From: Anaerohalosphaeraceae bacterium
Lineage (GTDB): Bacteria > Planctomycetota > Phycisphaerae > Sedimentisphaerales > Anaerohalosphaeraceae
Direction of reading: 5' to 3'
Assembly: GCA_030671565.1 (NCBI GenBank)
Contig: DAOVIC010000050.1
Span: 1-10,496 of the forward strand
Length of the DNA stretch: 10,496 nucleotides
Below the pieces are notes generated by a model. The model saw nothing but the letters and a program-made list of their open reading frames with translations, was not told where the DNA came from and did no database searches. Both the position numbers and the translations under genes were made by a program. Position 1 is the stretch's first letter. Each line of letters begins with the position of its first letter. Positions 1-6,446 of the stretch are shown here, piece after piece.

Positions 1-1334
1 ACTATTATGTTGCCCCACTTGTTGAACTCGAGGCCCGGGGTTGTTTGCTGGATGAGTGGGTTTGCGCCGTTGCCGATGGCGACGATGACGGTGTCGACAT
101 CCAGGGTGAACTCGCTGCCTTCTATTGGTACGGGGCGCCTTCTGCCTGAATCGTCCGGTTCTCCCAGTTCGTATTTTAAGCACTCGAGTGCTTTTACATA
201 ACCTTCTTCGGTTCCCAGAATCTGCTTTGGATTTTGCAGGACTCTAAAATCGATGCCCTCTTCTTTTGCGTGGTGTACTTCTTCGACTCTTGCGGGCATT
301 TCTTTTTCGCTTCTTCTGTAAACGAGGTATACCTTTTCTGCGCCGAGACGGATCGCTGTTCTTGCTGAGTCCATCGCGACGTTGCCACCGCCTAGAACTG
401 CGACCTTTTTGGAGATCGCTATCGGTGTGTCTGCGCCTCCTGTGCCGAACTCGTAGGCCTTCATCAGGTTTGCACGCGTTAGGTACTCATTTGCACTGTA
501 AACACCGACTAGCTGTTCGCCGGGTATGTTCATGAAACTTGGCAGGCCTGCGCCTACGCCGATATAGACGGCATCGAAACCGTCCTCTTTCATCAGCTGT
601 TCTATTGTTCTGGTTCTTCCGACGATGAAGTTGCATATTGTCTTTACGCCCATTTTTTCGAGTACGTCGATCTCTTTCTGTACGATCGCCTTTGGAAGTC
701 TGAACTCTGGGATGCCGTATACGAGTACGCCGCCTGGTTTGTGGAACGCTTCGAAGAGTGTGACGTCGTGTCCTGCTCTTCTGGCGTCGGCAGCGACGAC
801 GATGCCGCCTGGGCCCGAACCGATGACGGCGACTTTTTTACCTGTCGGCGGTGCGACCTTGGGAGTAGAATCCTGGTCGGAACACATGTCTGCGGCAAAC
901 CTTTCGAGTCTGCCGATGGCGACGGCCTGGTCTACGTCCTTGAATTTTTTACCGACGGTGCAGAACTCCTGACACTGGACCTCCTGGGGACATACACGTC
1001 CGCAGACGGCGGGCAAGAGGGAATCCTGCTTTAGTATTTCGAGTGCCTTATGATAGTTTCCCTGAGCTATTTCTGTAACAAACTCGGGTATTTTGATCTT
1101 TACGGGGCAGCCCTTGACGCATGGGGCGGTCTTGCATCGTAAACATCGCATCGCTTCGAGGCGTGCCTGCTGTTCGGTATAGCCGGTGGCTACTTCGCTT
1201 ATGTTGTTTCGCCTTACCTTGCCGTCTTGTACGGGCATTGGCTGGCTTGGTATTTCGTACCGGTCTTTTGGCCTCAGCTGGCCGTTTGCTTCTCTTTGAA
1301 GAATATCTTCCAGTAATTTTTTATCGTCAGTCAC
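1..1334 (-). CDS. nfnB: NfnB/SudA-like flavoprotein: large subunit of NADH-dependent ferredoxin:NADP+ oxidoreductase, 3' end cut by window edge
   Basis: The 444 visible codons match the GltA-like family (NADPH-dependent glutamate synthase small subunit, SudA, NfnB). Paired with NfnA, the protein transfers electrons between NADPH, ferredoxin and NADH in the cytoplasm by flavin-based bifurcation. Two N-terminal Cys sets, C64/C67/C72/C76 and C111/C115/C121/C125, fit two [4Fe-4S] clusters. GSGPGG at residues 172-177 is the FAD dinucleotide-binding loop, GGGNVAMD at 315-322 the NADPH loop, and YRRSEKEMPAR follows at 339-349. The start is GTG at 1334, with AAAGG 8 nt upstream. It lies 33 nt after the nfnA stop, so the two form an operon in the usual nfnA-nfnB order. 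Family members are about 465 residues, so roughly 20-25 residues lie beyond position 1. A glutamate synthase small subunit is the main alternative, but the partner gene argues for Nfn/Sud. Family certain; exact role likely. Confidence 0.93.
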   Translation of the reverse strand, partial: MTDDKKLLEDILQREANGQLRPKDRYEIPSQPMPVQDGKVRRNNISEVATGYTEQQARLEAMRCLRCKTAPCVKGCPVKIKIPEFVTEIAQGNYHKALEILKQDSLLPAVCGRVCPQEVQCQEFCTVGKKFKDVDQAVAIGRLERFAADMCSDQDSTPKVAPPTGKKVAVIGSGPGGIVVAADARRAGHDVTLFEAFHKPGGVLVYGIPEFRLPKAIVQKEIDVLEKMGVKTICNFIVGRTRTIEQLMKEDGFDAVYIGVGAGLPSFMNIPGEQLVGVYSANEYLTRANLMKAYEFGTGGADTPIAISKKVAVLGGGNVAMDSARTAIRLGAEKVYLVYRRSEKEMPARVEEVHHAKEEGIDFRVLQNPKQILGTEEGYVKALECLKYELGEPDDSGRRRPVPIEGSEFTLDVDTVIVAIGNGANPLIQQTTPGLEFNKWGNII

Positions 1335-1367
1335 AACAAAAACCTTTATATTACGAGAACCTCTAAG

Positions 1368-2219
1368 TTAGCGATCCAATCCAATTTTACACCTGTGCTT
1401 CTGGTATTGTTCGTGTGCCTTTTGTTCCTGTTCTTTGTATGCACCGAGTCGTTTCAGCATCTGGTCAAAATCGACTTTGTGGCCGTCAAACTCCGGGCCG
1501 TCAACACAGACGAACTTTGTTTCACCGCCGACTTCAACACGGCATCCGCCGCACATACCAGTTCCGTCTACCATGATGGTATTCAATGAAACGACGGTAG
1601 GGACGTCAAATTCTTTCGTTGTCTTGCAACAGAACTTCATCATTATCGCAGGGCCTATCGCGACTGCCAGGTTGGGCTTTTCCTTCTGACATATTTCTTT
1701 TAAAGGTTCTGTTACCAGGCCCTTTCTGCCGTATGAGCCGTCGTCTGTTACGACGATCAACTCATCGCTTATGGCTTTGAAATCATCTTCGAGTATCAAG
1801 AGTTCCTTTGTTCGGGCGCCGATTATGCTTATGATTTTGTTTCCGGCTTTCTTCATGGCAGTTGCGATCGGAAGCAAGGGAGCGTTTCCGATACCGCCGC
1901 CGATGCAGACGACAGTTCCGAGTTTTTCGACATGTGTGGGCTGACCGAGTGGGCCTGCGATATAAGCGAGTTCGTCACCTTCGTTCATGTCTGCCATCTG
2001 TGAAGTGCTTTTGCCTACACGCTGGAAGATAAGCTCTATGGTTCCGTTGCCGGGATCTGCACCTGCAATAGTAAGGGGTATTCGTTCACCGTATTCTTCG
2101 TTTACACCAACTATCACAAACTGTCCCGGTTTTCTGGCTTTGGCGACCAGGGGAGCCTGAACCTTCATCCGAAATACATTTTCCGAAAGTGTGATCTTCG
2201 ATATCACCTTATGCGGCAT
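1368..2219 (-). CDS. nfnA: NfnA/SudB-like ferredoxin-NADP+ reductase subunit
   Basis: This 283-residue protein is the small subunit of NfnAB/SudAB. It carries a flavin and passes electrons between NAD(H) and the large subunit. RIPLT at residues 46-50 is the FAD-binding motif of ferredoxin-reductase folds. GGGIGNAPLLPIA at 107-119 is the pyridine nucleotide loop. Near the C-terminus, D218, C223, C226 and C238 sit in DGTGMCGGC and FVCVDGPEFDGH; this fits the unusual three-Cys, one-Asp [2Fe-2S] site known from NfnA. I chose ATG at 2219 because GAGAGG lies 5 nt upstream; an in-frame TTG at 2243 has no such support. It is the first gene of a leftward operon, divergent from the GH10 gene. A dihydroorotate dehydrogenase electron-transfer subunit (PyrK) is related, but the GltA-like partner and the DGPEFDGH tail favour NfnA. 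Confidence 0.93.
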   Translation of the reverse strand: MPHKVISKITLSENVFRMKVQAPLVAKARKPGQFVIVGVNEEYGERIPLTIAGADPGNGTIELIFQRVGKSTSQMADMNEGDELAYIAGPLGQPTHVEKLGTVVCIGGGIGNAPLLPIATAMKKAGNKIISIIGARTKELLILEDDFKAISDELIVVTDDGSYGRKGLVTEPLKEICQKEKPNLAVAIGPAIMMKFCCKTTKEFDVPTVVSLNTIMVDGTGMCGGCRVEVGGETKFVCVDGPEFDGHKVDFDQMLKRLGAYKEQEQKAHEQYQKHRCKIGLDR

Positions 2220-2224
2220 AAAAA

Positions 2225-2230
2225 CCTCTC
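2225..2230 (-). promoter_or_regulatory. Ribosome binding site deciding the nfnA start
   Basis: GAGAGG on the minus strand sits 5 nt before ATG 2219. It supports the shorter 283-residue NfnA over the upstream TTG at 2243. Confidence 0.75.
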
Positions 2231-2305
2231 TATCTAATCGCAAAACATCCCAGTTAATAAAACAAATGGCAAGATTTTTACAAACTCACGCATGATACAA
2301 GAAAA

Positions 2306-2355
2306 ATTCCGCTTTTACAATCCCATACCGGGAAAATCGTCCCAGAAAGCGGAAT
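2306..2355. repeat. 10-bp perfect inverted repeat with nested alternative stems
   Basis: ATTCCGCTTT (2306-2315) and AAAGCGGAAT (2346-2355) are perfect reverse complements 30 nt apart. Inside, GGGA (2330-2333) can pair with TCCC at 2321-2324 or with TCCC at 2340-2343, but not both. There is no T-run, so it is not an intrinsic terminator. It lies midway between two divergent genes, which suits an operator pair or a structured leader. Function unknown. Confidence 0.6.
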
Positions 2356-2437
2356 AGCGGCTCAATTGGTTGATTATTCACCTTAAGAAACAATAATCTG
2401 TAGCTAAATTCGTTTTTTTCTGTTATTTTGATAGGGT

Positions 2438-2476
2438 GTTCTGAAAAACTGTTCGCCTGCGGCAGAAAAAATATTT
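2438..2476 (+). repeat. 39-nt dispersed repeat, copy A
   Basis: This begins GTTCTGAAAAACTGTTC, continues with a GCCTGCGGCAG block, and ends in an A-rich tail and ATTT. It matches 7284-7322 at 36 of 39 positions in the same orientation. The copy ends 25 nt before the GH10 start codon. Mismatches to copy B are at repeat positions 18 (G/T), 28 (G/A) and 35 (T/C). The repeat has an internal GTTC direct repeat spaced by 9 nt. Confidence 0.8.
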
Positions 2477-2501
2477 AATCCGAATTTCTCAGTTCAAGAA
2501 A

Positions 2502-3683
2502 GTGAAAATGAAGAAGACTATAACAGCCTGTGCAATCTTTATCGCTTGTTTTAATTTTTATGTAACCGCCGAAACAGTAACCCCAAAGGGGCGCCGTTTG
2601 CGTCAGATCCTGGCGGAAAAACTGCCGGACGGTAATGTGCATGTCGGGGCGACGACTTCGTTTACACAACTTAAGGGCCCTGCCGGGGATATTCTCAGGC
2701 AGGAGTTCGGCTACATCACACCTGAGAATGATTTCAAACAGCACCGTGTTCACCCGGCACCAGGTAAGTGGGATTGGAAATATGCTGACGGCTGGGTTAA
2801 ATATGCCGAAGAAAATAATCAGCTGATCCGTATTCACGGTCCGATCAGCCCTCAGTGCTCGCCATGGGCAAAGGGTGACGACAGAACCAAATCAGAGCTT
2901 GAGGAGAATCTTCGCGAATATATGACGGCGTTATGCAAGCGTTACAACGGCAAAAAAAGTGTGCGATGGATGGACGTTGTTAACGAGACAGTTGATAGGT
3001 CGGGCCAATGGATGATGCCGCTTCCGGGCAATAATAAGTGGGAAAACCCCTGGCCAAAAATCGGTTTTGAAAATGATATACCGTCGAAGTTTTCGGCACT
3101 GGGCGGCAGCGTACCTCTTTATATTATTCAGGCTTTTGAGATCGCTAATAAAAATGCACCTGACATTAAGCTGGTTATCAATCAGCATGGCGAGATGAGC
3201 GATAAGATCTGGAACCGGGTCAAGGATCTTGTGCGTTACCTGCGCGGTCGCGGATTGCGTGTTGACGGTATCGGATGGCAGGGACACATAAGAGAAGTCA
3301 AGGCAGCGGACTGGTCGATGGACAGTGAAAACATTCGCTTTCTGGGTAGATTGATTACGTGGGCACATAAAAATGAGCTGGAATTTCACGTTACTGAAAA
3401 CAATATCTTTGACCGGCTCGGCCAATCCGATAAACAGGGCGAGTATTCTGAAATTTATGGAAACATTATAAAAACCGTTCTGTCAAAAAGGGACACAGGC
3501 GTGGTGACCTGGAACCTTTGGGAACTGGAGGATCAACGGCATTACAAAAATAAGAAACTTGTTGTCCGAAGTTTTTGGGATAGAAAGTTTCGACCGAAAA
3601 GATCGTATTACAAAACTCAGCAGATCCTGGAAAGTCTGCCCAATCCAAAACCCAAAGAACGCGAGAGAAACACTGATCGATAA
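2502..3683 (+). CDS. Secreted GH10-family glycoside hydrolase (endo-1,4-beta-xylanase-like), atypical subtype
   Basis: The protein has 393 residues with a signal peptide of about 23 residues, likely cut at VTA/ET. It is predicted to act outside the cytoplasm on xylan or a related beta-1,4 glycan by a retaining mechanism. GH10 landmarks occur in order: ITPENDFK at 72-79, DVVNE at 158-162 with E162 as acid/base, GIGWQGHI at 256-263, and HVTEN at 296-300 with E299 as nucleophile. The classical WHxQ segment is replaced by RIHGPISPQCSPW at 110-122, and the usual TELD and WG-D-SW motifs are altered to TENN and TWNLWELED. This variant core resembles GH10-like proteins I associate with Planctomycetes and Verrucomicrobia, so the true substrate is less certain than the fold. 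The Lys/Arg-rich C-terminal tail (about 380-393) looks disordered. The ribosome binding site is weak. An alternative start is Met3, at 2508. Confidence 0.88.
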   Translation: MKMKKTITACAIFIACFNFYVTAETVTPKGRRLRQILAEKLPDGNVHVGATTSFTQLKGPAGDILRQEFGYITPENDFKQHRVHPAPGKWDWKYADGWVKYAEENNQLIRIHGPISPQCSPWAKGDDRTKSELEENLREYMTALCKRYNGKKSVRWMDVVNETVDRSGQWMMPLPGNNKWENPWPKIGFENDIPSKFSALGGSVPLYIIQAFEIANKNAPDIKLVINQHGEMSDKIWNRVKDLVRYLRGRGLRVDGIGWQGHIREVKAADWSMDSENIRFLGRLITWAHKNELEFHVTENNIFDRLGQSDKQGEYSEIYGNIIKTVLSKRDTGVVTWNLWELEDQRHYKNKKLVVRSFWDRKFRPKRSYYKTQQILESLPNPKPKERERNTDR

Positions 3684-3733
3684 AGTTATAGACACAAACA
3701 TAATCGACATAAAAATTGTCTTCTTTTTGCCTC

Positions 3734-3762
3734 TTGCATCAACTGTCCCGATAGCATATAAT
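3734..3762 (+). promoter_or_regulatory. Sigma70-type promoter for the TorF-like gene
   Basis: TTGCAT (3734-3739) and a perfect TATAAT (3757-3762) are separated by exactly 17 nt. Transcription would start near 3769, giving a leader of about 225 nt before the ATG at 3994. Confidence 0.65.
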
Positions 3763-3766
3763 CTTT

Positions 3767-3808
3767 CCGCGGTTTTGAGTGACTGTTTTATTTTTGTTTT
3801 AACTGCGG
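3767..3808 (+). promoter_or_regulatory. Hairpin at the predicted 5' end of the leader RNA
   Basis: CCGCGGTT (3767-3774) can pair with AACTGCGG (3801-3808), 8 bp including one G-U pair, with a 26-nt U-rich loop. It sits at the predicted start of the transcript, so it could stabilise the 5' end of the mRNA or mark a regulator site. Inference only. Confidence 0.4.
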
Positions 3809-3935
3809 TATCTTTGCGAATAGCCTGCCTGACGAAGAGTTGGGCAAGACCGAAAACATGTCTTAAAGATTATCCCAAAGCAGATGAGCGAAAAAGCGGA
3901 AAGCGGTAGTTTTATTAGAACTTGTCAACAATGAA

Positions 3936-3953
3936 AGCAACGGCATGGTTGCT
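3936..3953 (+). promoter_or_regulatory. Small hairpin in the leader, upstream of the ribosome binding site
   Basis: AGCAAC (3936-3941) and GTTGCT (3948-3953) form a perfect 6-bp stem with a 6-nt loop. It ends 29 nt before the GGGAG ribosome binding site (3983-3987) of the gene at 3994. It may affect translation; no known riboswitch is recognised. Confidence 0.4.
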
Positions 3954-3993
3954 GTTGCGTAATTTTTGTTATTTGTTTGAAAGGGAGTAGTAA

Positions 3994-4803
3994 ATGAAGA
4001 AGGTAATTATACTGATCACCATTATTGCGGCTTGCTCGATGTCGGTTGCGGCAGAGTCTGATGGCGAACTGCATGGTACTTTTGATGTGTCTTACATCAG
4101 CCGATTCATATGGCGTGGTTACGATGCTTACGGTCAAAACCATAGCGCATTTCAGCCGAGCGTCGATCTGGATCTGTTTGGGACCGGTTTCGGAGCCAAT
4201 ATCTGGATGTCGCGGGCAAATCAGAGCGGCTTCGAGAACAGCGAATGGCTTAGCTATACACTGTATTACAAGAACATGCTTTGGGCCGATGAAGCATATG
4301 CCACGGCTTACAAGACCGGGTATTCTTACTTCAGTTATCCGGATGAGCCTCAGAAAGGATCTGCCCCTGCCGGATCCGGCGGACATTTCCAGGAAGCGTT
4401 TGCCGGTTTTGCCTGGCCAAAACTTTTACCGGGCGGAGTTGTTCCAAGTTATGCAGCGTTTGTTTCCTGGCCATCCAGAAGCAATGCGTTCAATACAGAT
4501 AACGGCGGATGGGCACATGTTTTTGCACTTAACTATGATATGATGATCCCCGGGCTTATCAATGCCAATGAGACGCAAAAGCTGCAGTTTGGCGTGCATA
4601 CCGTTTATAACTGCAGCGTAGGTCCTGCCGGAAACGCTGCCGATCACGACTGGTCGCATGCGGTATTTACAGTGGCTCTTGACTTTCCCCTCAATGAGAG
4701 TCTTACGTTTACGCCAAGTTTCAACTATCAGTCTTCGTGGGATGATTCTATCAACACGCAGGATGAGTACTGGACCGGTTTGAGCTTGAAGTATAAGTTT
4801 TAG
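3994..4803 (+). CDS. Outer-membrane beta-barrel protein, TorF-like putative porin
   Basis: The 269-residue protein starts with a classical signal peptide, cleaved after about VAA at residue 20. The mature part alternates polar and aromatic residues as in beta strands. It has the SRFIWRGYDAYG segment near residues 35-46 that is typical of TorF/Gcw_chp-type putative porins, and ends in YKF, the terminal aromatic expected of Bam-assembled barrels. Its likely role is passive passage of small molecules or a structural role in the outer membrane; the substrate cannot be read from the sequence. GGGAG lies 6 nt before ATG 3994, which fixes the start. It has its own promoter and is followed by an intrinsic terminator, so it is a single-gene unit. 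Its position after a secreted GH10 enzyme suggests, but does not prove, a link to uptake of oligosaccharides. Confidence 0.75.
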   Translation: MKKVIILITIIAACSMSVAAESDGELHGTFDVSYISRFIWRGYDAYGQNHSAFQPSVDLDLFGTGFGANIWMSRANQSGFENSEWLSYTLYYKNMLWADEAYATAYKTGYSYFSYPDEPQKGSAPAGSGGHFQEAFAGFAWPKLLPGGVVPSYAAFVSWPSRSNAFNTDNGGWAHVFALNYDMMIPGLINANETQKLQFGVHTVYNCSVGPAGNAADHDWSHAVFTVALDFPLNESLTFTPSFNYQSSWDDSINTQDEYWTGLSLKYKF

Positions 4804-4849
4804 AGCTATCCTTTAGAAAACTTATGTTTTCGTATGATGAAATTATATT

Positions 4850-4890
4850 AAGCCGGTCCGGAGTGTTTTTGCTCTGGACGGCTTTTTTTT
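4850..4890 (+). terminator. Rho-independent terminator of the barrel-protein gene
   Basis: The left arm, 4850-4863 (AAGCCGGTCCGGAG), pairs with 4872-4884 (CTCTGGACGGCTT) with one bulge and one mismatch. An eight-T run ends at 4890. It lies 46 nt after the stop codon. Confidence 0.88.
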
Positions 4891-4973
4891 ATAAAAAAAA
4901 ACTGCAGGTATCTACCTCTCTTTTGAGCTGCGTAAACTCTTCAAGTTTGTATACATCAACCCAGGCCTTACAG

Positions 4974-5003
4974 TTATCGGACTACCCCTTTGCCGTATAT
5001 AAT
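4974..5003 (+). promoter_or_regulatory. Candidate promoter of the PilX-like gene
   Basis: A perfect TATAAT lies at 4998-5003. The best -35 at sensible spacing is TTATCG (4974-4979, 18-nt spacer), which matches the consensus weakly. The start site would be near 5010, giving a leader of about 80 nt that contains the inverted repeats at 5043-5074. Confidence 0.45.
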
Positions 5004-5053
5004 GGCATATTGTCCAGAACTTGCCTGACAGGGTTTTGTTTTGCATATTTTAC

Positions 5054-5074
5054 ATACCGCAAGATATGCGGTAT
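5054..5074 (+). promoter_or_regulatory. Perfect 8-bp hairpin beside the ribosome binding site, with a competing stem
   Basis: ATACCGCA (5054-5061) and TGCGGTAT (5067-5074) are perfect reverse complements around a 5-nt loop. The stem ends two bases before the GAGG ribosome binding site (5077-5080). A second stem, GCATAT (5043-5048) with ATATGC (5064-5069), uses the same bases and cannot form at the same time. As DNA it could be a dimeric regulator's operator; as RNA it could tune translation. Confidence 0.55.
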
Positions 5075-5088
5075 ACGAGGCTATCAAG

Positions 5089-6441
5089 ATGAAAACGTTA
5101 CGTGAAAAAAATAATAAAAATCGTCAAGGCGTTGTAATGATCGTGGCTTTGATGTTTATGGCGATATTCGCATCATTTTCAGTTGCGATGCTGGCGATGT
5201 CCTCGGCAAACGCGCAATTGGCGGACAATCATCGGCAGGGAAACGTCGCACTGGTCAATACACATTCAGGGGTTGAGGTAGTGAGGTATTTTCTTGACGA
5301 TATGACAGTGCCTTCCTCGATAGAAAGCGGGATACAGGACCAACTTGCTGTCAAAGGTTTAACGAATATCACTGCAACTGTTACGGGCGGTGTAATTACC
5401 CTGGCGAGTGTTCCTCTGGATTCGACATCATCGGAAAACTTCAGTGCGCAGATAACGATATTTTCCGATTATTGGCGGGCAGATGTTACCGGTAGAAATG
5501 GAAGTATCAAACGTAAAATTCGAAGTGATTTTAATTTGACCGGCAAAGGCAATAGCGTATTCGATTACGGCGTGGCAACAAAGGGTCCCCTTCTGATGAC
5601 CGGGCAAACAGAACTTCTCTCTGTAAACCTGGCAGTGGAATCGGATGTTTTTATCGACACTTCAATCGTCGGAAATTCCTTTGCGATAGATGACCAGGGT
5701 ACTGTTGCCGGTAACGTGCACATCGTCAACCCTCTTGCTACATACGACATTGGAGAAAACTCCGAGATCGGGGGAGATACAGGTGAGGATGCGGAAGATA
5801 ATGTTATATTGGGTGTCGATCCCGTTGAGTTTCCTGTACCTGACACGGAGTATTTCAGTCAGTTCGCAACGGGCGATATAATAGATTCGAATTCTAATCT
5901 GAACGATTACGATACATTCGACAATGTTACAGTTGCTTCCGATACGAATCCTACGTTTGCCAGCGATGTAGTTATAAGAGGTGTTTTTTTTGTCGAACAG
6001 CCCAACCGGGTTACATTTGCCGGTCAAACTACCGTTCAGGGGATCATCGTCGGCGATTCGGTAGTTGGTGACGAGTCATCTGACAACAGTATCAACTTTA
6101 GCGGACAAGTGGTGTGCCTGGATGTCGAGCTGCTTGAAGGTGAAGAGTTTGCGGCGATCAGCGAAGAGACGGGTACCTTTCTTATTGCGCCCGGATTCAG
6201 TGCAGATTTTACGGGGCAAAGCAATGTGATAAACGGCGTCATTGCGGTAGCAGGGATACGGTTTACCGGACTGGCAGGCGGTACGATCAACGGTTCGATC
6301 CTGAACTATTCTTCCGAGCCTATGCTGATGCAGGGTCAGGGGTCACTGATGTTTAACCGGTCGGGTACGGACGACAGTCCCGCCGGTTTTAATCCTGTCC
6401 AGACACTTGTTTACGATCCCTCTTCCTATAGGGAACTATAG
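5089..6441 (+). CDS. PilX-like membrane-anchored protein with repeated beta-solenoid-like segments
   Basis: I place the start at ATG 5089 because GAGG lies 8 nt upstream; an in-frame TTG at 5041 would run through the hairpin. The 450-residue protein has a short basic N-terminus and one hydrophobic helix at about 15-38, led by RQGVVMIVALMF. This matches the PilX N-terminal type of minor pilin-like proteins. The NTHSGVEVVRYFL segment (57-69) resembles the AEAG-x-E stretch of such proteins. The rest is acidic and Gly/Asn/Thr-rich with six short motifs of the form [F/M]-x-G-[Q/L] at 170, 310, 337, 374, 392 and 414, spaced through beta-prone sequence, suggesting a parallel beta-helix or adhesin-like outer part. 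It is likely part of a type IV pilus or pseudopilus system, or a surface protein with a pilin-like anchor. There are no pilus assembly genes nearby. The stop codon is 5 bp from the convergent gene. Confidence 0.7.
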   Translation: MKTLREKNNKNRQGVVMIVALMFMAIFASFSVAMLAMSSANAQLADNHRQGNVALVNTHSGVEVVRYFLDDMTVPSSIESGIQDQLAVKGLTNITATVTGGVITLASVPLDSTSSENFSAQITIFSDYWRADVTGRNGSIKRKIRSDFNLTGKGNSVFDYGVATKGPLLMTGQTELLSVNLAVESDVFIDTSIVGNSFAIDDQGTVAGNVHIVNPLATYDIGENSEIGGDTGEDAEDNVILGVDPVEFPVPDTEYFSQFATGDIIDSNSNLNDYDTFDNVTVASDTNPTFASDVVIRGVFFVEQPNRVTFAGQTTVQGIIVGDSVVGDESSDNSINFSGQVVCLDVELLEGEEFAAISEETGTFLIAPGFSADFTGQSNVINGVIAVAGIRFTGLAGGTINGSILNYSSEPMLMQGQGSLMFNRSGTDDSPAGFNPVQTLVYDPSSYREL

Positions 6442-6446
6442 CAGCA

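Larger units (their letters stand above)
2220..2501. other. Divergent intergenic region between nfnA and the GH10 gene
   Basis: This 282-bp stretch must hold the promoters of both divergent units. It is AT-rich and contains a 10-bp inverted repeat (2306-2355) and a 39-nt dispersed repeat (2438-2476). I see no convincing sigma70 hexamer pair for either gene. On the minus strand TTGCCA and TTGTAA boxes exist, but without a good -10 at proper spacing. No small gene is supported here. Confidence 0.6.
3684..3993 (+). other. Intergenic region and long leader before the barrel-protein gene
   Basis: This 310-bp gap holds no convincing gene. It contains a sigma70-like promoter at 3734-3762, then a leader of about 225 nt with three possible stems: 3767-3808, AAGAC/GTCTT at 3846-3864, and 3936-3953. 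The GH10 gene has no clear intrinsic terminator at its 3' end. Confidence 0.6.

Noticed and set aside
1..1366. Plus-strand frames across the first 1.4 kb
   Set aside because: All are antisense to nfnB, whose minus-strand frame is continuous with conserved Cys, FAD and NADPH motifs.
2931..3425. 164-codon minus-strand frame
   Set aside because: Antisense to the catalytic core of the GH10 gene, with no ribosome binding site or family signature.
3559..3909. 116-codon plus-strand frame spanning the GH10 3' end and the intergenic region
   Set aside because: It runs through the promoter at 3734-3762 and its composition is unlike a protein. No ribosome binding site.
3925..4543. Minus-strand 153-codon frame (3925-4386) and plus-strand 172-codon frame (4025-4543)
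   Set aside because: Both overlap the TorF-like gene, which has a signal peptide, barrel pattern and ribosome binding site. Neither shadow has any.
4824..5105. 93-codon plus-strand frame after the barrel-protein gene
   Set aside because: It passes through a clear intrinsic terminator and the following promoter.
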